The notes below the pieces were generated by a model. That model did no database searches, was not told the origin of the DNA, and saw only the letters and a program-made list of their open reading frames with translations. DNA of 64,000 nt from Schlesneria sphaerica (lineage in GTDB: Bacteria > Planctomycetota > Planctomycetia > Planctomycetales > Planctomycetaceae): assembly GCF_044336245.1 (NCBI RefSeq), contig NZ_CP172346.1:3782001-3846000 (forward strand). Direction: 5' to 3'. A program made the position numbers and the translations under genes. Shown here in pieces: positions 18,438 to 27,925 of the stretch (positions are counted from its first letter, which is position 1; every line of letters starts with the position of its first letter).

Positions 18438-18962
18438 ACCGGCATTCTAAATGCCCACTGCCGACGGAACCAGTACACGCGTATCGTCGCGAGCCAGATC
18501 GTCGCGAGAGAGTCGCTCGATCGAGTTGTTGTCCCTGTCCGGACACCGGTGACCTCTGCAGAATGCGGTTCACTCACATCCATCGGCGATCAGACCTCCG
18601 GCAAGATTCATCGTGAGCCTGTGCAGTGCGTCCAGTCATTGCGTGTGATTCGAACGCAATCGACGCGATCAACTCGCGACAGGTCCATGGAGGTCATGTC
18701 CTGTTGATTGACCTGTTCCAATCAGTGCGACATTCAAGTGGCGGCGGGCCAGCCCGTCACCGGCACGGGAGATAACACCCGAATCCGAACAGAACGATTC
18801 ACGATTGCCAGGCGGTTGCGGAAGGACGCAGGTCCGGGGATTGAGACGCTTCTGAAGATGGCGAAAGTCGAATGAGCGCGCTATAAGATTGGTCCTGTTC
18901 TCACGGGTTCCGATCCGTCCACAGTTCGTTATTTCAGTTGTTTTCTTTTCAACGGATTCGAC
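18438..18962. other. Intergenic region between addB-like gene and symporter
   Basis: 525 bases between divergent starts. No protein-like frame was found. A TATAAG at about 18882 could be a -10 element for the symporter operon, without a clear -35. Confidence 0.35.
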
Positions 18963-20468
18963 GTGACTAACTTTTCCTGGTTGGTGGATGGCAGCATTGT
19001 CGGACTCTATCTGGTCGTCACGATGGCGGCCGGATTGATGGTCCGGAAATATGTCGGCAAGGTAGAACACTTTCTGGTTGCGGGCCGGGAAATGAACCTC
19101 TATCTGGGGATCGCATCACTGGCGGCCACAGAGTTCGGCATTGTGACCTGCATGTACACAGCCCAGTCGGGGTATGAGTACGGCTTTGCAGGGTCCACGC
19201 CCGGAATCCTGCAGGCACTCGCCATGCTGGTAATTGGTGTCACCGGATTCTGCGTCAAGCCGCTGCGCGACTCTGGTGTGATGACGATCCCCGAATTATT
19301 CGAAGTTCGTTATGGACCCTTCATCCGCTGGCTTTCCGGCGTCGTGATTGTGTTGGGTGGCCTGCTGAACATGGGGGTCTTCCTGCGAGTTGGCGGAGAG
19401 TTCCTGGTCCTTGTCAGCGGGTTGAACGAGAAGTATCTCGTCATCTCAATGACGGCACTTCTGCTGATGGTGGCGATCTACACCATTCTGGGAGGAATGC
19501 TCTCTGTACTGGTGACCGACTTCCTGCAATTCATTGTGATGAGTCTTGGCCTGCTGGCGGTGACTTACCTGATTCTGTGGAATGTCGGCTGGACAAAGAT
19601 TATTGACACCGTGCAACAGACACACGGAGCAGGGGGCTTTAATCCTTTCATCCATCCCAAACTCGGCTTTGAATATGTGCTGGCTCAGGCGTTTGTTCAG
19701 ATTGCAGCCACGCTGACCTGGCAAACGACAATTGCCAGACTGCTGGCGGCAAAGGATACGTGGACGGGACAGAAGGTCTACATCGGCACCAGCTTCTTCT
19801 TCGTCTGCCGCTTTCTGATCCCCGGTATCTGGGGGATCGCAGCACTCGCGATGCTCAGCCCTGACATTCTTGCGTCGCGGGCAACCGATCCCTCCAACGC
19901 CACGTTGCAGGCGATGCCCATTTACCTCAGCACGTTCGTTCCGATCGGTCTCATGGGATTGCTGGTGGCGGCCATGCTGGCAGCAGATATGTCGACCGAC
20001 TCGTCCTACATGATTACCTGGGCGGCAGTCATCTATAACGACATCCTCGCCCCGTTCCGTCGAAACAAAACGTCCGAAGCAACAGGTCTGCTGATTAACC
20101 GTATGATCGTCGCCGCAATCGGGGTATTTCTGTTCTTCTACGGTCTCTTTTATAAACTCGAAGGGGGCCTGTGGGATTATCTGACCACTACTGGAACAGT
20201 TTATCTTTCCAGCATGTCAGTGCTGCTGATCGCCTGCTGTTACTGGAAAGGGGCCAATAACTGGGGCGCGGCGGCCGCGATTGTCGTCGGTGCCGTATTC
20301 CCCATCGGTTATCTGGTCTTGGAGAAGACAATTCCCGGCGGGGCTACGACTTTGCATGATTCTTACGGATTCACGCAGGACCGGGCCAAAATTTCTGCCT
20401 TCGCGCTTTCCGCAGTGTCCATGGTTCTCTTCTCGCTGCTGAAGCCCCGTCCCGCTGCACAGAACTGA
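18963..20468 (+). CDS. Sodium:solute symporter (SSS family)
   Basis: 501-residue polytopic transporter from GTG 18963, with about 13 membrane helices. Family signs: VAGREMNLYLGIASLAATEFG near residues 39-60 (the conserved helix 2 motif), a Gln/Gly-rich ILGGMLSVLVTDFLQF around 178-193, and AAMLAADMSTDSS near 338-350, typical of Na+-binding helix 8 in SSS transporters. It imports a small organic solute with Na+; the substrate cannot be deduced. The stop TGA overlaps the start of the next small gene, giving tight coupling with the small membrane protein and the DUF1355 protein. Confidence 0.9.
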   Translation: MTNFSWLVDGSIVGLYLVVTMAAGLMVRKYVGKVEHFLVAGREMNLYLGIASLAATEFGIVTCMYTAQSGYEYGFAGSTPGILQALAMLVIGVTGFCVKPLRDSGVMTIPELFEVRYGPFIRWLSGVVIVLGGLLNMGVFLRVGGEFLVLVSGLNEKYLVISMTALLLMVAIYTILGGMLSVLVTDFLQFIVMSLGLLAVTYLILWNVGWTKIIDTVQQTHGAGGFNPFIHPKLGFEYVLAQAFVQIAATLTWQTTIARLLAAKDTWTGQKVYIGTSFFFVCRFLIPGIWGIAALAMLSPDILASRATDPSNATLQAMPIYLSTFVPIGLMGLLVAAMLAADMSTDSSYMITWAAVIYNDILAPFRRNKTSEATGLLINRMIVAAIGVFLFFYGLFYKLEGGLWDYLTTTGTVYLSSMSVLLIACCYWKGANNWGAAAAIVVGAVFPIGYLVLEKTIPGGATTLHDSYGFTQDRAKISAFALSAVSMVLFSLLKPRPAAQN

Positions 20469-20695
20469 TGTCGCCGCCTCGCTTGCTCATCAACCTGGAT
20501 GAAAGCACATTCATGGAAACATATCGCTGGTTCTGGAGTCTGCTGGCCATCGCTACCCTCGTCTGGTACAGCACGATCACTTTGTTCGTTGCTTACAAAG
20601 GGGTGTTTGATATTCAGCACATGCTGAAGAAACTCAGCGGCGGTGACTTCAACCCCGATGCGCCGGAAGCTCCGGTCACCGGAAACGAGCAGTAA
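20468..20695 (+). CDS. Small membrane protein beside the symporter
   Basis: 75 residues from ATG 20468, which shares one base with the symporter stop; an internal ATG at 20513 (METYRWFW) is also possible and gives 60 residues. One membrane helix is clear (FWSLLAIATLVWYSTITLFVAY, about residues 22-43). The tail is polar with Asp/Pro. Its position suggests a small subunit or stabiliser of the symporter, by analogy with other transporters that have short partner proteins. This role is inference; no family is recognised. Confidence 0.7.
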   Translation: MSPPRLLINLDESTFMETYRWFWSLLAIATLVWYSTITLFVAYKGVFDIQHMLKKLSGGDFNPDAPEAPVTGNEQ

Positions 20696-20757
20696 CTCGC
20701 CGCAGTCGCCCCTCTCTGACTCATCCAGACAAGACACGCTTTCGGAACGACACCGTC

Positions 20758-21546
20758 ATGGCAAAGATTTACTACGTGGGCGACTGGGCCATTCAACTGG
20801 GGCCGGTCTACGCCGAATCTCCTTTTCACCACTCCGTGAAAGGGACAGAAATCTTTAACTATGGCAAGTGGCTTAAAGAAGCGATTGAATCGACCGGCGA
20901 GCACCAGGTGACCAGTGTCCCCGGTTGGGACTTTTACATGCTCAAGCCGGGGGAATACGAAGAGATCCTCGCGTCCTACGACGCCGTGATCTTTTCCGAT
21001 GTCGAGGCTCGAAACTTTCAACTGGCCCCCGCCTTCTTCAAGCGGGAAGGCTTCGGCAAACAGATCCTGACGTTTCCAGATCGGATTCGCCTGACGATCG
21101 AAGCTGTGGAAGCGGGGATGGGCGTCATGTTTCTCGGGGGCTGGCAAAGCTTCAGCGGAGACCATGGCATGGGGGGCTGGGGACGCTGCCGGCTGCGTGA
21201 ACTCCTGCCCGTCACCTGCCTCGACTACGAAGACCTCGTCGAGAGCACTGAAGGCTACACGGCGGAAGTGCTCGATGCGGACCACCCGATCCTGAGAGGA
21301 ATTGATTTTTCATCCCTCCCACCGATCCTGGGATACAATCAGGTCAAGCCGAAAGAGGGAGGACAGGTCATCGCCCGCTGGGCCGGCACGACCGACCCGC
21401 TGCTCGCCGTCGGCCAGATCGGCAAAGGTCGGTCGATCGCCTACACCTCCGATCCAGCCCCGCACTGGGGCTGTAACTTCGTCTTCTGGGAACATTACAA
21501 CCGCTTCTGGTTGAATGTGGCCGAGTGGCTCGTCGGGGTACGCTGA
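20758..21546 (+). CDS. DUF1355 putative glutamine amidotransferase-like protein
   Basis: 262-residue protein of the DUF1355 type, with a class I glutamine amidotransferase-like fold. Visible family features are IYYVGDWAIQLGP at the start, the strand VIFSDVEARNF, the GMGVMFLGGWQSFSG loop (usual position of the catalytic Cys turn), and WGCNFVFWEHYNRFW at the C-terminus. The nucleophile position holds Gly-Gly-Trp, not a canonical Gly-x-Cys-x-Gly, so amidotransferase activity is doubtful. Third gene of the symporter cluster (63 bases after the small membrane protein), so it may sense or process the imported solute. This is inference. Confidence 0.8.
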   Translation: MAKIYYVGDWAIQLGPVYAESPFHHSVKGTEIFNYGKWLKEAIESTGEHQVTSVPGWDFYMLKPGEYEEILASYDAVIFSDVEARNFQLAPAFFKREGFGKQILTFPDRIRLTIEAVEAGMGVMFLGGWQSFSGDHGMGGWGRCRLRELLPVTCLDYEDLVESTEGYTAEVLDADHPILRGIDFSSLPPILGYNQVKPKEGGQVIARWAGTTDPLLAVGQIGKGRSIAYTSDPAPHWGCNFVFWEHYNRFWLNVAEWLVGVR

Positions 21547-21760
21547 ACGATCGTCACCTTGACCAGTTGATACACACTGTCGCATCGCATCGACTTCAGC
21601 TGGATTTCACCTAGTTCCCGCCGACTAGTGCTTGAAATGCGCGTCTCGACAACCGATGGTAAGAAAGTAATGAATCATTACGAAACTCTTGCCCGCGCAT
21701 GACGGTCTGCCGTTAGTGAGGCAGACGATTCAACAGGTGTATCCATTCAAGGAATGTCAG

Positions 21761-22156
21761 ATGCAACGACGTGATCTACTGATTCTCAGCCTGGCGATTT
21801 TTGGCTTTCTGGGTCAGGCAAACGCCGCGGACGCCGATCCTACCGGTACCTGGAAATGGTCCTTCACCAACCCCCAGAACAATCAGTCACGTGACGTGAC
21901 TTTGAAGCTGAAGCTCGAAGGAGACAAGCTGACCGGATCGATGCCCGGCCGTAACAACAACGAAGTCAACATCGAAGACGGCAAGTTCAAAGACGGCGTC
22001 GTCTCTTTCTCCGTGACCCGAATGAGAAACGGTAACTCGTTCACCACGAAGTACTCGGGCAAACTCGAAGGGGACACCATCACCGGCAAGACCGAAAACG
22101 AACGGAACGGGTCCACCCAGACGCGCGACTGGGTCGCCAAGCGAGAAAAGTCCTGA
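21761..22156 (+). CDS. Small exported beta-rich protein
   Basis: 131 residues starting at ATG 21761, with AGGA about 8 bases upstream. A signal peptide is present (RRDLLILSLAIFGFLGQANA, 3-22). The mature part alternates polar strands and Gly turns: TGTWKWSF, KLEGDKLTGSMPG, VVSFSVTR, KYSGKLEGDTITGKTE. This pattern resembles short lipocalin- or fatty-acid-binding-like barrels often seen in planctomycete secreted proteins. The function is unknown. A strong terminator follows 22 bases after the stop, so the gene is a stand-alone unit. Confidence 0.8.
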   Translation: MQRRDLLILSLAIFGFLGQANAADADPTGTWKWSFTNPQNNQSRDVTLKLKLEGDKLTGSMPGRNNNEVNIEDGKFKDGVVSFSVTRMRNGNSFTTKYSGKLEGDTITGKTENERNGSTQTRDWVAKREKS

Positions 22157-22178
22157 TCCCGTCTGATACGAACAACAT

Positions 22179-22217
22179 AACCACAGCGTCCCTCACCGGA
22201 GCTGTGGTTTTTGTTTT
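22179..22217 (+). terminator. Rho-independent terminator
   Basis: Perfect 9-bp arms AACCACAGC and GCTGTGGTT around a 13-base loop, continuing into TTTTGTTTT. A textbook intrinsic terminator for the small exported protein gene. Confidence 0.9.
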
Positions 22218-22336
22218 CCCCGTAGCGCCCCATGAACATTCAGGGGCACGATGGGCAATCGAACCAGAGGTTCACCCCCTCACGGCAATTCATCCGGTCT
22301 GCAAGCCAATGCTTACCTCCCCCAGTCAATGCTCAC

Positions 22337-23521
22337 TTATTGCGGCGGCTTGGGTTTCAGCTTCACAGTGAGTTGCTCGATCTGAAATTGCACCCCGATG
22401 GGCTCGAAGATCTGCTTGAAGAAATCGTCTGCCGAGACCTTCCTCACTTTGATCTCGACCTTCTGCTGAAGATCAATCCCCGCAGCAAGGAACTCGCCTT
22501 CATCGTATTCGAAGGTCACCGCCGATTCCTCGAGCTTCTTCATGAGAGCGAGCACGGGAACCCCGGAAGCCTCCAGCGAGAATTGCTGCTCTCGCAGCGG
22601 CTTCGGAGCTTCAATGCGAGTCGAGCCGCCAACCGGTTCACCCCGGAGCAGCCCCGCGACCGCTTCCTGATCCTCAACAGTCCCTTTGACAACAATGTCC
22701 GTTTTGACGAGCTGTGCATCGACACGCGGCAGTTGTGAACGAATCATCTCCAGCGCTTCGTCCCGCTTCTGCCGGGACCGATGCTTGCGTTCGACGGCAA
22801 CGGTTTCCGGGACCGGCAACAGTTCGATACTCGCCCCCTGTTCACGCCATCCGAAGGTCAGATCGAACTGGATCAGCACGACGCTGAGAGCCTCAACAAC
22901 CGAGACATCGGGCAGCGTCATCCCGGCCCACAGGTCGTGAGGAATCAGATCCGCGTTAGAAACCGTGATCCTGGCACTCTGCGAAAATCGGTCGAGCACC
23001 TCACGCGGAGTCTCAAGATCCCGCGACGTGAAGGTTTGATGTTTCAATAATTCCGAACGTCGCCCACGAGCAATCCCGCTCTCCCTGGATTGCACCTCAA
23101 GTTCTCTCTGTTCGATCAGAGTTCTTAGCTTTCTGGCAGCCTGCCGGGGACCGATGTAGACCACATTATCGGGGAACGACACGTCCGCATCAGCGTGCCG
23201 GGCAATACTGAGCAGCCCCGTTCGCAAAGAAGCGGTGGTCACGTCGATCGGCAGTTCCACGGAAGGATCGACGCGGCGATCGATCACAATGGCGATTTGC
23301 CGATCTGCACCGATATCTTTCAGCAGCGCCCGATATTCCACACTCGTCCAGCTACCGGAAAAGGGCTGTTCGAGCTCGTGTCGATAGCGGGCCCCCGTGA
23401 GCCATTCGACGGACGAAGTGAGTCCCGCGGCCGAATCAGTCTCACCGTATGCCGAGGCAACCAGCACAAGCAGCACGGGAAGAATCAGAAGAAGCGTTCG
23501 CGTTTCCGGTGGCCGTTCCAT
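22337..23521 (-). CDS. Exported protein with STN/secretin-like short domains
   Basis: 394-residue exported protein. A signal peptide covers residues ~8-26 (TLLLILPVLLVLVASAYG). Two regions resemble the short N-terminal (STN) domain of secretins and TonB receptors: one around 70-130, with IAIVIDRRVDPSVELPID, and one around 155-240, with LETPREVLDRFSQSARITV. A third possible one is near 330-380. Such domains pair with outer-membrane systems, but there is no secretin channel here. The true start is ATG 23521, with AGGGGA about 8 bases upstream. Function: probably an envelope-anchored recognition or scaffold protein; not identified further. Confidence 0.65.
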   Translation of the reverse strand: MERPPETRTLLLILPVLLVLVASAYGETDSAAGLTSSVEWLTGARYRHELEQPFSGSWTSVEYRALLKDIGADRQIAIVIDRRVDPSVELPIDVTTASLRTGLLSIARHADADVSFPDNVVYIGPRQAARKLRTLIEQRELEVQSRESGIARGRRSELLKHQTFTSRDLETPREVLDRFSQSARITVSNADLIPHDLWAGMTLPDVSVVEALSVVLIQFDLTFGWREQGASIELLPVPETVAVERKHRSRQKRDEALEMIRSQLPRVDAQLVKTDIVVKGTVEDQEAVAGLLRGEPVGGSTRIEAPKPLREQQFSLEASGVPVLALMKKLEESAVTFEYDEGEFLAAGIDLQQKVEIKVRKVSADDFFKQIFEPIGVQFQIEQLTVKLKPKPPQ

Positions 23522-23736
23522 GAAAAATCCCCTGTAGCGGACGCCAAAATGCAATGTTACCATACTTCAGACGATTTCGATGCGCCGCTGTTCCGCGAGG
23601 AGCCTTTGAAATTCGACATCCCTTCCAACAGGTCTCTTAGGTCAGCGTAAAATCAAATCCTTGAGCGGAACGAGCACTTCTCGGCCCGACGAGTTTCGCC
23701 AGCACCGAACGCCCCTATCTTGAAGAGCAGCGACAT

Positions 23737-25926
23737 ATGAATCCGACACACGCCGTCGGCATCGACTTGGGTACAACATACTCATGTATTGCCTATTTGA
23801 ACGAGCACGGCGAACCGGTTTCGATCCCCAATAAAGATGGCGAACTTTCGACTGCTTCGGCGGTCTTCTTCGACGGTAACGAGGCCATCGTCGGCACCGA
23901 AGCCCTGCGCAATTCCATCCGGCATCCCGATCGAGTGATCGTACATGCCAAACGGTATATGGGCAGCCCCACTCACCGCTGGAAGATCGCCGGGAAAAGC
24001 TACTCACCCGTCGATGTCAGCACGCTCATTCTAAAATCACTGCTCGATGCTGCACGCGAGAAACTGGGCAATATCACGAGTGCCGTCATTACGGTTCCCG
24101 CTCAGTTCAGCGATGTGCAGAGGCAGGCCACCGCCGAAGCAGGGAAGCGTGCCGGGCTGACGCACGTCGACATTATTAACGAACCCGTTGCAGCCGCCTT
24201 GTGCTTCGTGCTCGGAACCGAAGGAATCTGGTTTACGGAACTCGCCACCAGTCAGACCGTCATGGTGGTCGATCTGGGCGGCGGCACGTTTGATCTTTCG
24301 CTGGTCAAGTATCAGCCGAACGAAGTCAGCGTGATCGCCAGCGGCGGGGATTTGCATCTGGGAGGGCTCGACTGGAACCGCGCGCTGGAAACGGCCATCG
24401 GTAAGCAGTTTCACAAAGAATTCGGCGTCGATCCCATGAAGGATCGTGAGAGTGCTCAGGCCTTGGCGATGGAGGCCGAGCAAACCAAAAGAAGTCTTTC
24501 TGTGAGGCCGAAAGCCGCGATGACGGTGGTCGCCGGAGGACAGCGGAAAACGTACCAGGTCGAAGTGGAACAGTTCGAGCGTCTTACCAAAGACCTGGTT
24601 GAACGGATGAAGCAACTGACGCTGGACCTTCTGGCAGAACGAAAGATGGGTTGGGCCCGGGTCGACGTGGTCCTGACAACAGGCGGGTCGTCGCGCATGC
24701 CGATGGTTCGCAAGATGCTGAAGGATCTCAGCGGACGAACACTCAATACCTCGTTGTCTCCAGATCAGTCCATCGCACATGGAGCGACGTACTACGCAGG
24801 CATGTTGCTGACGAACAATTCCTTCGCCAAATCGATTCTGAAGCCTCAGGCCTTCGACCGACTCGCCCAATTCAAACAGAAAAGTTCCAGCGCGCGAGCG
24901 CTCGGCGTTCTGATTCGGGATCAGGAAACGGGACAGCGCGTGCCGAACTACATTCTTCCGGCACACACACCACTCCCCGCATCCGTCAAGCAGTCGTATG
25001 GAACGGTGTCAGACAACCAGCGACGGGTTCATCTGCGAATTGTCGAAAGCGGCACGGCGGCGGATTCCGATTTTGTGGAACTGGGCGACTGTCTGATTGA
25101 GCCGCTTCCCGAGAATCTACCGGAAGGAACAGAGATCGAAGTCACCATCTCCTACGATGAGCAAGCCCGGGTTCATGTTGCCGCCAAGGTGCAGGCGACG
25201 GGACAGGAGGCCCAGACCGAGATCGTCAGACCCGAGAATCTGGTTGTATCAGCCCTGCATGACGCGGATCAGGATGTTGACGAGATCATCCGCCTTGAAC
25301 CAGAGAAGACAGCCGTCGCGGCGACAAATCAGGCCCCGGCCGAATCGATCAATCTCGATTTTCCCATCGGTCCCCTCGCGGAAGAACGAAAACCCGCTGC
25401 GCCCCCTGCACCACTTCCGAGGATCAACAGACCGGCAGAATCGATCATGACGAAACTCGAGGAATCGAGTCGCCCGATCCCCCTGTGCAATCAGTGCGGC
25501 GACCCGATCGACGCCGGTGGCAAGTGCCCACATTGCCAGTCTCCGGCAATCGTGGATAAGAAGGCGACGGTCAAGCCGGCGGCACCTCCGCTAACTGCGG
25601 CACCCAGAAAGAGCGTCACCCCGGCAGCAACCCGTCCCGACAATGGAACTGCAGTCGCGAAGCCTGCGAGCAATTCGTCGGCGGCCGTTCCTGTGACGGA
25701 AGATCAGGAGCTTCTGGACTTCCTTCGCGACACAGCAGACTCAAAAGAACTGATCGCCAACGGCAACAAACCTGTCGCTGCCTCGGCTGCGAAGCCGAAG
25801 ATCAAGCCCCCGCCGCTACCGCCGACTCAACCGCAAGCCAAGTCTGGCTCACCCAGGAAGATACAGGAATCACTACCGCTCGCCCCGGACGATGATGCCG
25901 AGTTCTGGAAGAGATTCGATCCCTAG
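23737..25926 (+). CDS. Hsp70 (DnaK-like) protein with C-terminal zinc ribbon
   Basis: 729 residues. Residues ~5-370 are an Hsp70 ATPase: GIDLGTTYSCIAY (phosphate 1), INEPVAAAL (connect), VVDLGGGTFDLSLV (phosphate 2) and TTGGSSRMP (adenosine). Residues ~370-520 form a shorter substrate-binding region (QSYGTVSDNQRRVHLRI). After that is a proline/alanine-rich linker and a treble-clef-like zinc ribbon at ~584-600 with two CxxC pairs (CNQCGDP and CPHC). A further proline-rich tail ends in EFWKRFDP. Housekeeping DnaK lacks a ribbon and is ~640 residues with a helical lid; this looks like a specialised planctomycete chaperone. No DnaJ or GrpE is adjacent. Sure of the ATPase, less of the role. Confidence 0.88.
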   Translation: MNPTHAVGIDLGTTYSCIAYLNEHGEPVSIPNKDGELSTASAVFFDGNEAIVGTEALRNSIRHPDRVIVHAKRYMGSPTHRWKIAGKSYSPVDVSTLILKSLLDAAREKLGNITSAVITVPAQFSDVQRQATAEAGKRAGLTHVDIINEPVAAALCFVLGTEGIWFTELATSQTVMVVDLGGGTFDLSLVKYQPNEVSVIASGGDLHLGGLDWNRALETAIGKQFHKEFGVDPMKDRESAQALAMEAEQTKRSLSVRPKAAMTVVAGGQRKTYQVEVEQFERLTKDLVERMKQLTLDLLAERKMGWARVDVVLTTGGSSRMPMVRKMLKDLSGRTLNTSLSPDQSIAHGATYYAGMLLTNNSFAKSILKPQAFDRLAQFKQKSSSARALGVLIRDQETGQRVPNYILPAHTPLPASVKQSYGTVSDNQRRVHLRIVESGTAADSDFVELGDCLIEPLPENLPEGTEIEVTISYDEQARVHVAAKVQATGQEAQTEIVRPENLVVSALHDADQDVDEIIRLEPEKTAVAATNQAPAESINLDFPIGPLAEERKPAAPPAPLPRINRPAESIMTKLEESSRPIPLCNQCGDPIDAGGKCPHCQSPAIVDKKATVKPAAPPLTAAPRKSVTPAATRPDNGTAVAKPASNSSAAVPVTEDQELLDFLRDTADSKELIANGNKPVAASAAKPKIKPPPLPPTQPQAKSGSPRKIQESLPLAPDDDAEFWKRFDP

Positions 25927-26070
25927 GGCTCAAGGCTGGCGATCCCTGTCGAAACAGATGACTTGCGGGACAAGGATCACAGGACAGTCGCCGCCAGACG
26001 ATGACGACGAACCCCGCTTGCACGCATTCAGCGAGTTCTCTGATCGGCGGGGCCGGAGGGCGTCAGGGCA

Positions 26071-27564
26071 TCACGCCAGAATTTCCTGAATGACGTGCCC
26101 GTGCACGTCGGTCAGTCGACGATCGATTCCATTGTGGCGAAGGGTGAGTCGCGTATGGTCGATCCCCAGCAGATGCAGCATCGTGGCATGGATATCGTAG
26201 ACTTGCGTCGGATTCGCCCGGTCCAGCGGCTTGTAACCCCATTCGTCGCTTTCACCGTAGGTGGTTCCCCCTTTGATGCCCCCTCCCGCCAGCCAGTTCG
26301 TAAAGACGAATGGATTGTGATCGCGTCCCAGACCTCCCTGGGCACAGGGCATGCGGCCAAATTCGGTGGTCCAGTGAATGATGGTGTCTTCCAGCATGCC
26401 CCGCTGTTTGAGATCGGCGATCAGCGCCGCTGCCCCGCGTGACATTCCCAGAGCCAACGGTCCGTGATCTCGGGGGACGTCCTCGTGTGAATCCCAGTTT
26501 CGGCGAGGAAATCCATTGTCGCAGCCCGACCAGATCTGAACGAACCGAACACCCCGTTCGAGCAGCCTGCGGGCAATCAGGCATTTCCGCCCAAAGATGT
26601 CCGTCTCTTCCGGAACGTTGATCTCCTTGGGGAACTCGCCCCCGCCCTGGTCCAGACCATACATCCTCAGAATGTGCTGAGGTTCGTTGGTGATATCCAG
26701 AGCTTCGGGCGCGGCCAGTTGCATACGGGCAGCAAGCTCGTAGGACTTGATTCTCGCTTCCAGCCTTGAGTCGCCCGTCCTGGATTCTGCGTGAAGTCGA
26801 TTGAGCCGGTTCATGACACTCAGGCCAGCCGAGTCTGCTTCTTTCGACACCAGCCCCTCGATCGGGAACAGATCCTCGATCGGATTCACCGCGCCGGGGC
26901 GAATCAGTGTCCCCTGGTGCAGCGCGGGAAGGAATGCCGAATCCCAGTTCTTCTGACCGTTTGAGGGGAAGCCACGATGATCCGGCATCACAACAAACGT
27001 CGGCAGGTTGTCGTTCATACTTCCCAGGCCATAGCTGACCCACGCTCCCATTCCGGGGAAGCCGGGCATCTGAAAGCCTGTTGCCTGCAGCAGCGTCGCG
27101 GAACTGTGAACTCCTGTTTTGCCAACCAGATTGTGGATAAAGGCCACCTCATCCACCACGGATCCCAGGGGCGCACTGATCTCTGACAGTTCTTTTCCAC
27201 ACTCGCCGTAGGAATTCCATTTCCAGGGTGGTGCGAAGGTTGCTCCGTGTCCGTTCTGGAACAGCTCGACTTTTTCGCCCGGGTCCCACGGCTGGCCGTT
27301 TCGCTTTTCCAGTTCGGGCTTATGGTCATACAGATCAATGTGACTGGCGGCCCCCGCCATAAAAAACTGAACAACGCGAGTCGCTTTGGGGGGAACATGC
27401 AAAACGTCCAGAACGCCCCGGTTCGCACGGGCCCCCGTGACGGCAAACGTACTTCCGGAGTTTGCAGCGAGTTCTCGATCACACAGGCTGGCGAGAGCAA
27501 CTCCGCCCAGACCACCACCGTATTGCCACAGGAGGTCACGTCGGGAAATAAGAGCGGAAGACAT
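26071..27564 (-). CDS. DUF1501 protein, exported
   Basis: 497-residue DUF1501 protein, distantly related to sulfatases/alkaline phosphatase-fold enzymes and abundant in planctomycetes. The start ATG 27564 begins MSSALISRRDLLWQYGGG, a twin-arginine-like signal (SRRDLL) with a hydrophobic segment. Family landmarks: VVQFFMAGAASHIDLYDHKP, FVVMPDHRGFP, WSGCDNGFPRRNWDSHED, TIIHWTTEFGRMPCAQG and GRDHNPFVFTNWLAGGG. Usually such genes pair with a DUF1549/cytochrome PSD1 gene; none is adjacent. Substrate unknown. An earlier in-frame start at 27678 would add 38 residues and is less likely. A second paralogue is at 62.4 kb. Confidence 0.92.
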   Translation of the reverse strand: MSSALISRRDLLWQYGGGLGGVALASLCDRELAANSGSTFAVTGARANRGVLDVLHVPPKATRVVQFFMAGAASHIDLYDHKPELEKRNGQPWDPGEKVELFQNGHGATFAPPWKWNSYGECGKELSEISAPLGSVVDEVAFIHNLVGKTGVHSSATLLQATGFQMPGFPGMGAWVSYGLGSMNDNLPTFVVMPDHRGFPSNGQKNWDSAFLPALHQGTLIRPGAVNPIEDLFPIEGLVSKEADSAGLSVMNRLNRLHAESRTGDSRLEARIKSYELAARMQLAAPEALDITNEPQHILRMYGLDQGGGEFPKEINVPEETDIFGRKCLIARRLLERGVRFVQIWSGCDNGFPRRNWDSHEDVPRDHGPLALGMSRGAAALIADLKQRGMLEDTIIHWTTEFGRMPCAQGGLGRDHNPFVFTNWLAGGGIKGGTTYGESDEWGYKPLDRANPTQVYDIHATMLHLLGIDHTRLTLRHNGIDRRLTDVHGHVIQEILA

Positions 27565-27925
27565 CGCGAATGATCTCCACAGGAAGCCGCAAACCGGATG
27601 CGAGATAACACGCCCGCGATACAAGTGGTCACGCCGACGACAATGCGCCAAGGTCCCGTTCCGATTCGCAAACGGCATCCCAGTCTAAGTCGGAAAACAG
27701 GCCGCAACAAGATTGGGTGCAACGACCGTTTCTGAAGCGCGTACAATTCCACCCGCTGACGGTAACCCGGGGGAACGTGTCGTGTTAGGATACAGTCGTC
27801 AGGGCGGACACTCGTTTCGCGGGAAGGGGAGGGCGCATCCCCATCAATCCCCCTTAGCGAAAAATTTTGAACTGGTCAGGGAATTTTTTGATCACGACAG
27901 CGTCTCTGATAGGTTGAGGTCCCTT
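27565..27925. other. Divergent promoter region of DUF1501 and ECF sigma genes
   Basis: 361 bases, with an AT-rich block near 27860-27895 (aaaaattttgaactgg...gaattttttgatcacg). Open frames here are not protein-like. Likely holds the promoters of both flanking genes; the sigma gene may control its own promoter. Confidence 0.4.

Noticed and set aside
18669..18962. Minus-strand open frame between the addB-like and symporter genes
   Set aside because: Partly antisense to the symporter; composition is not protein-like.
22337..23521. Secretin channel assignment for the STN-like protein
   Set aside because: No secretin beta-barrel or pore domain follows the STN-like regions, so a channel is not supported.
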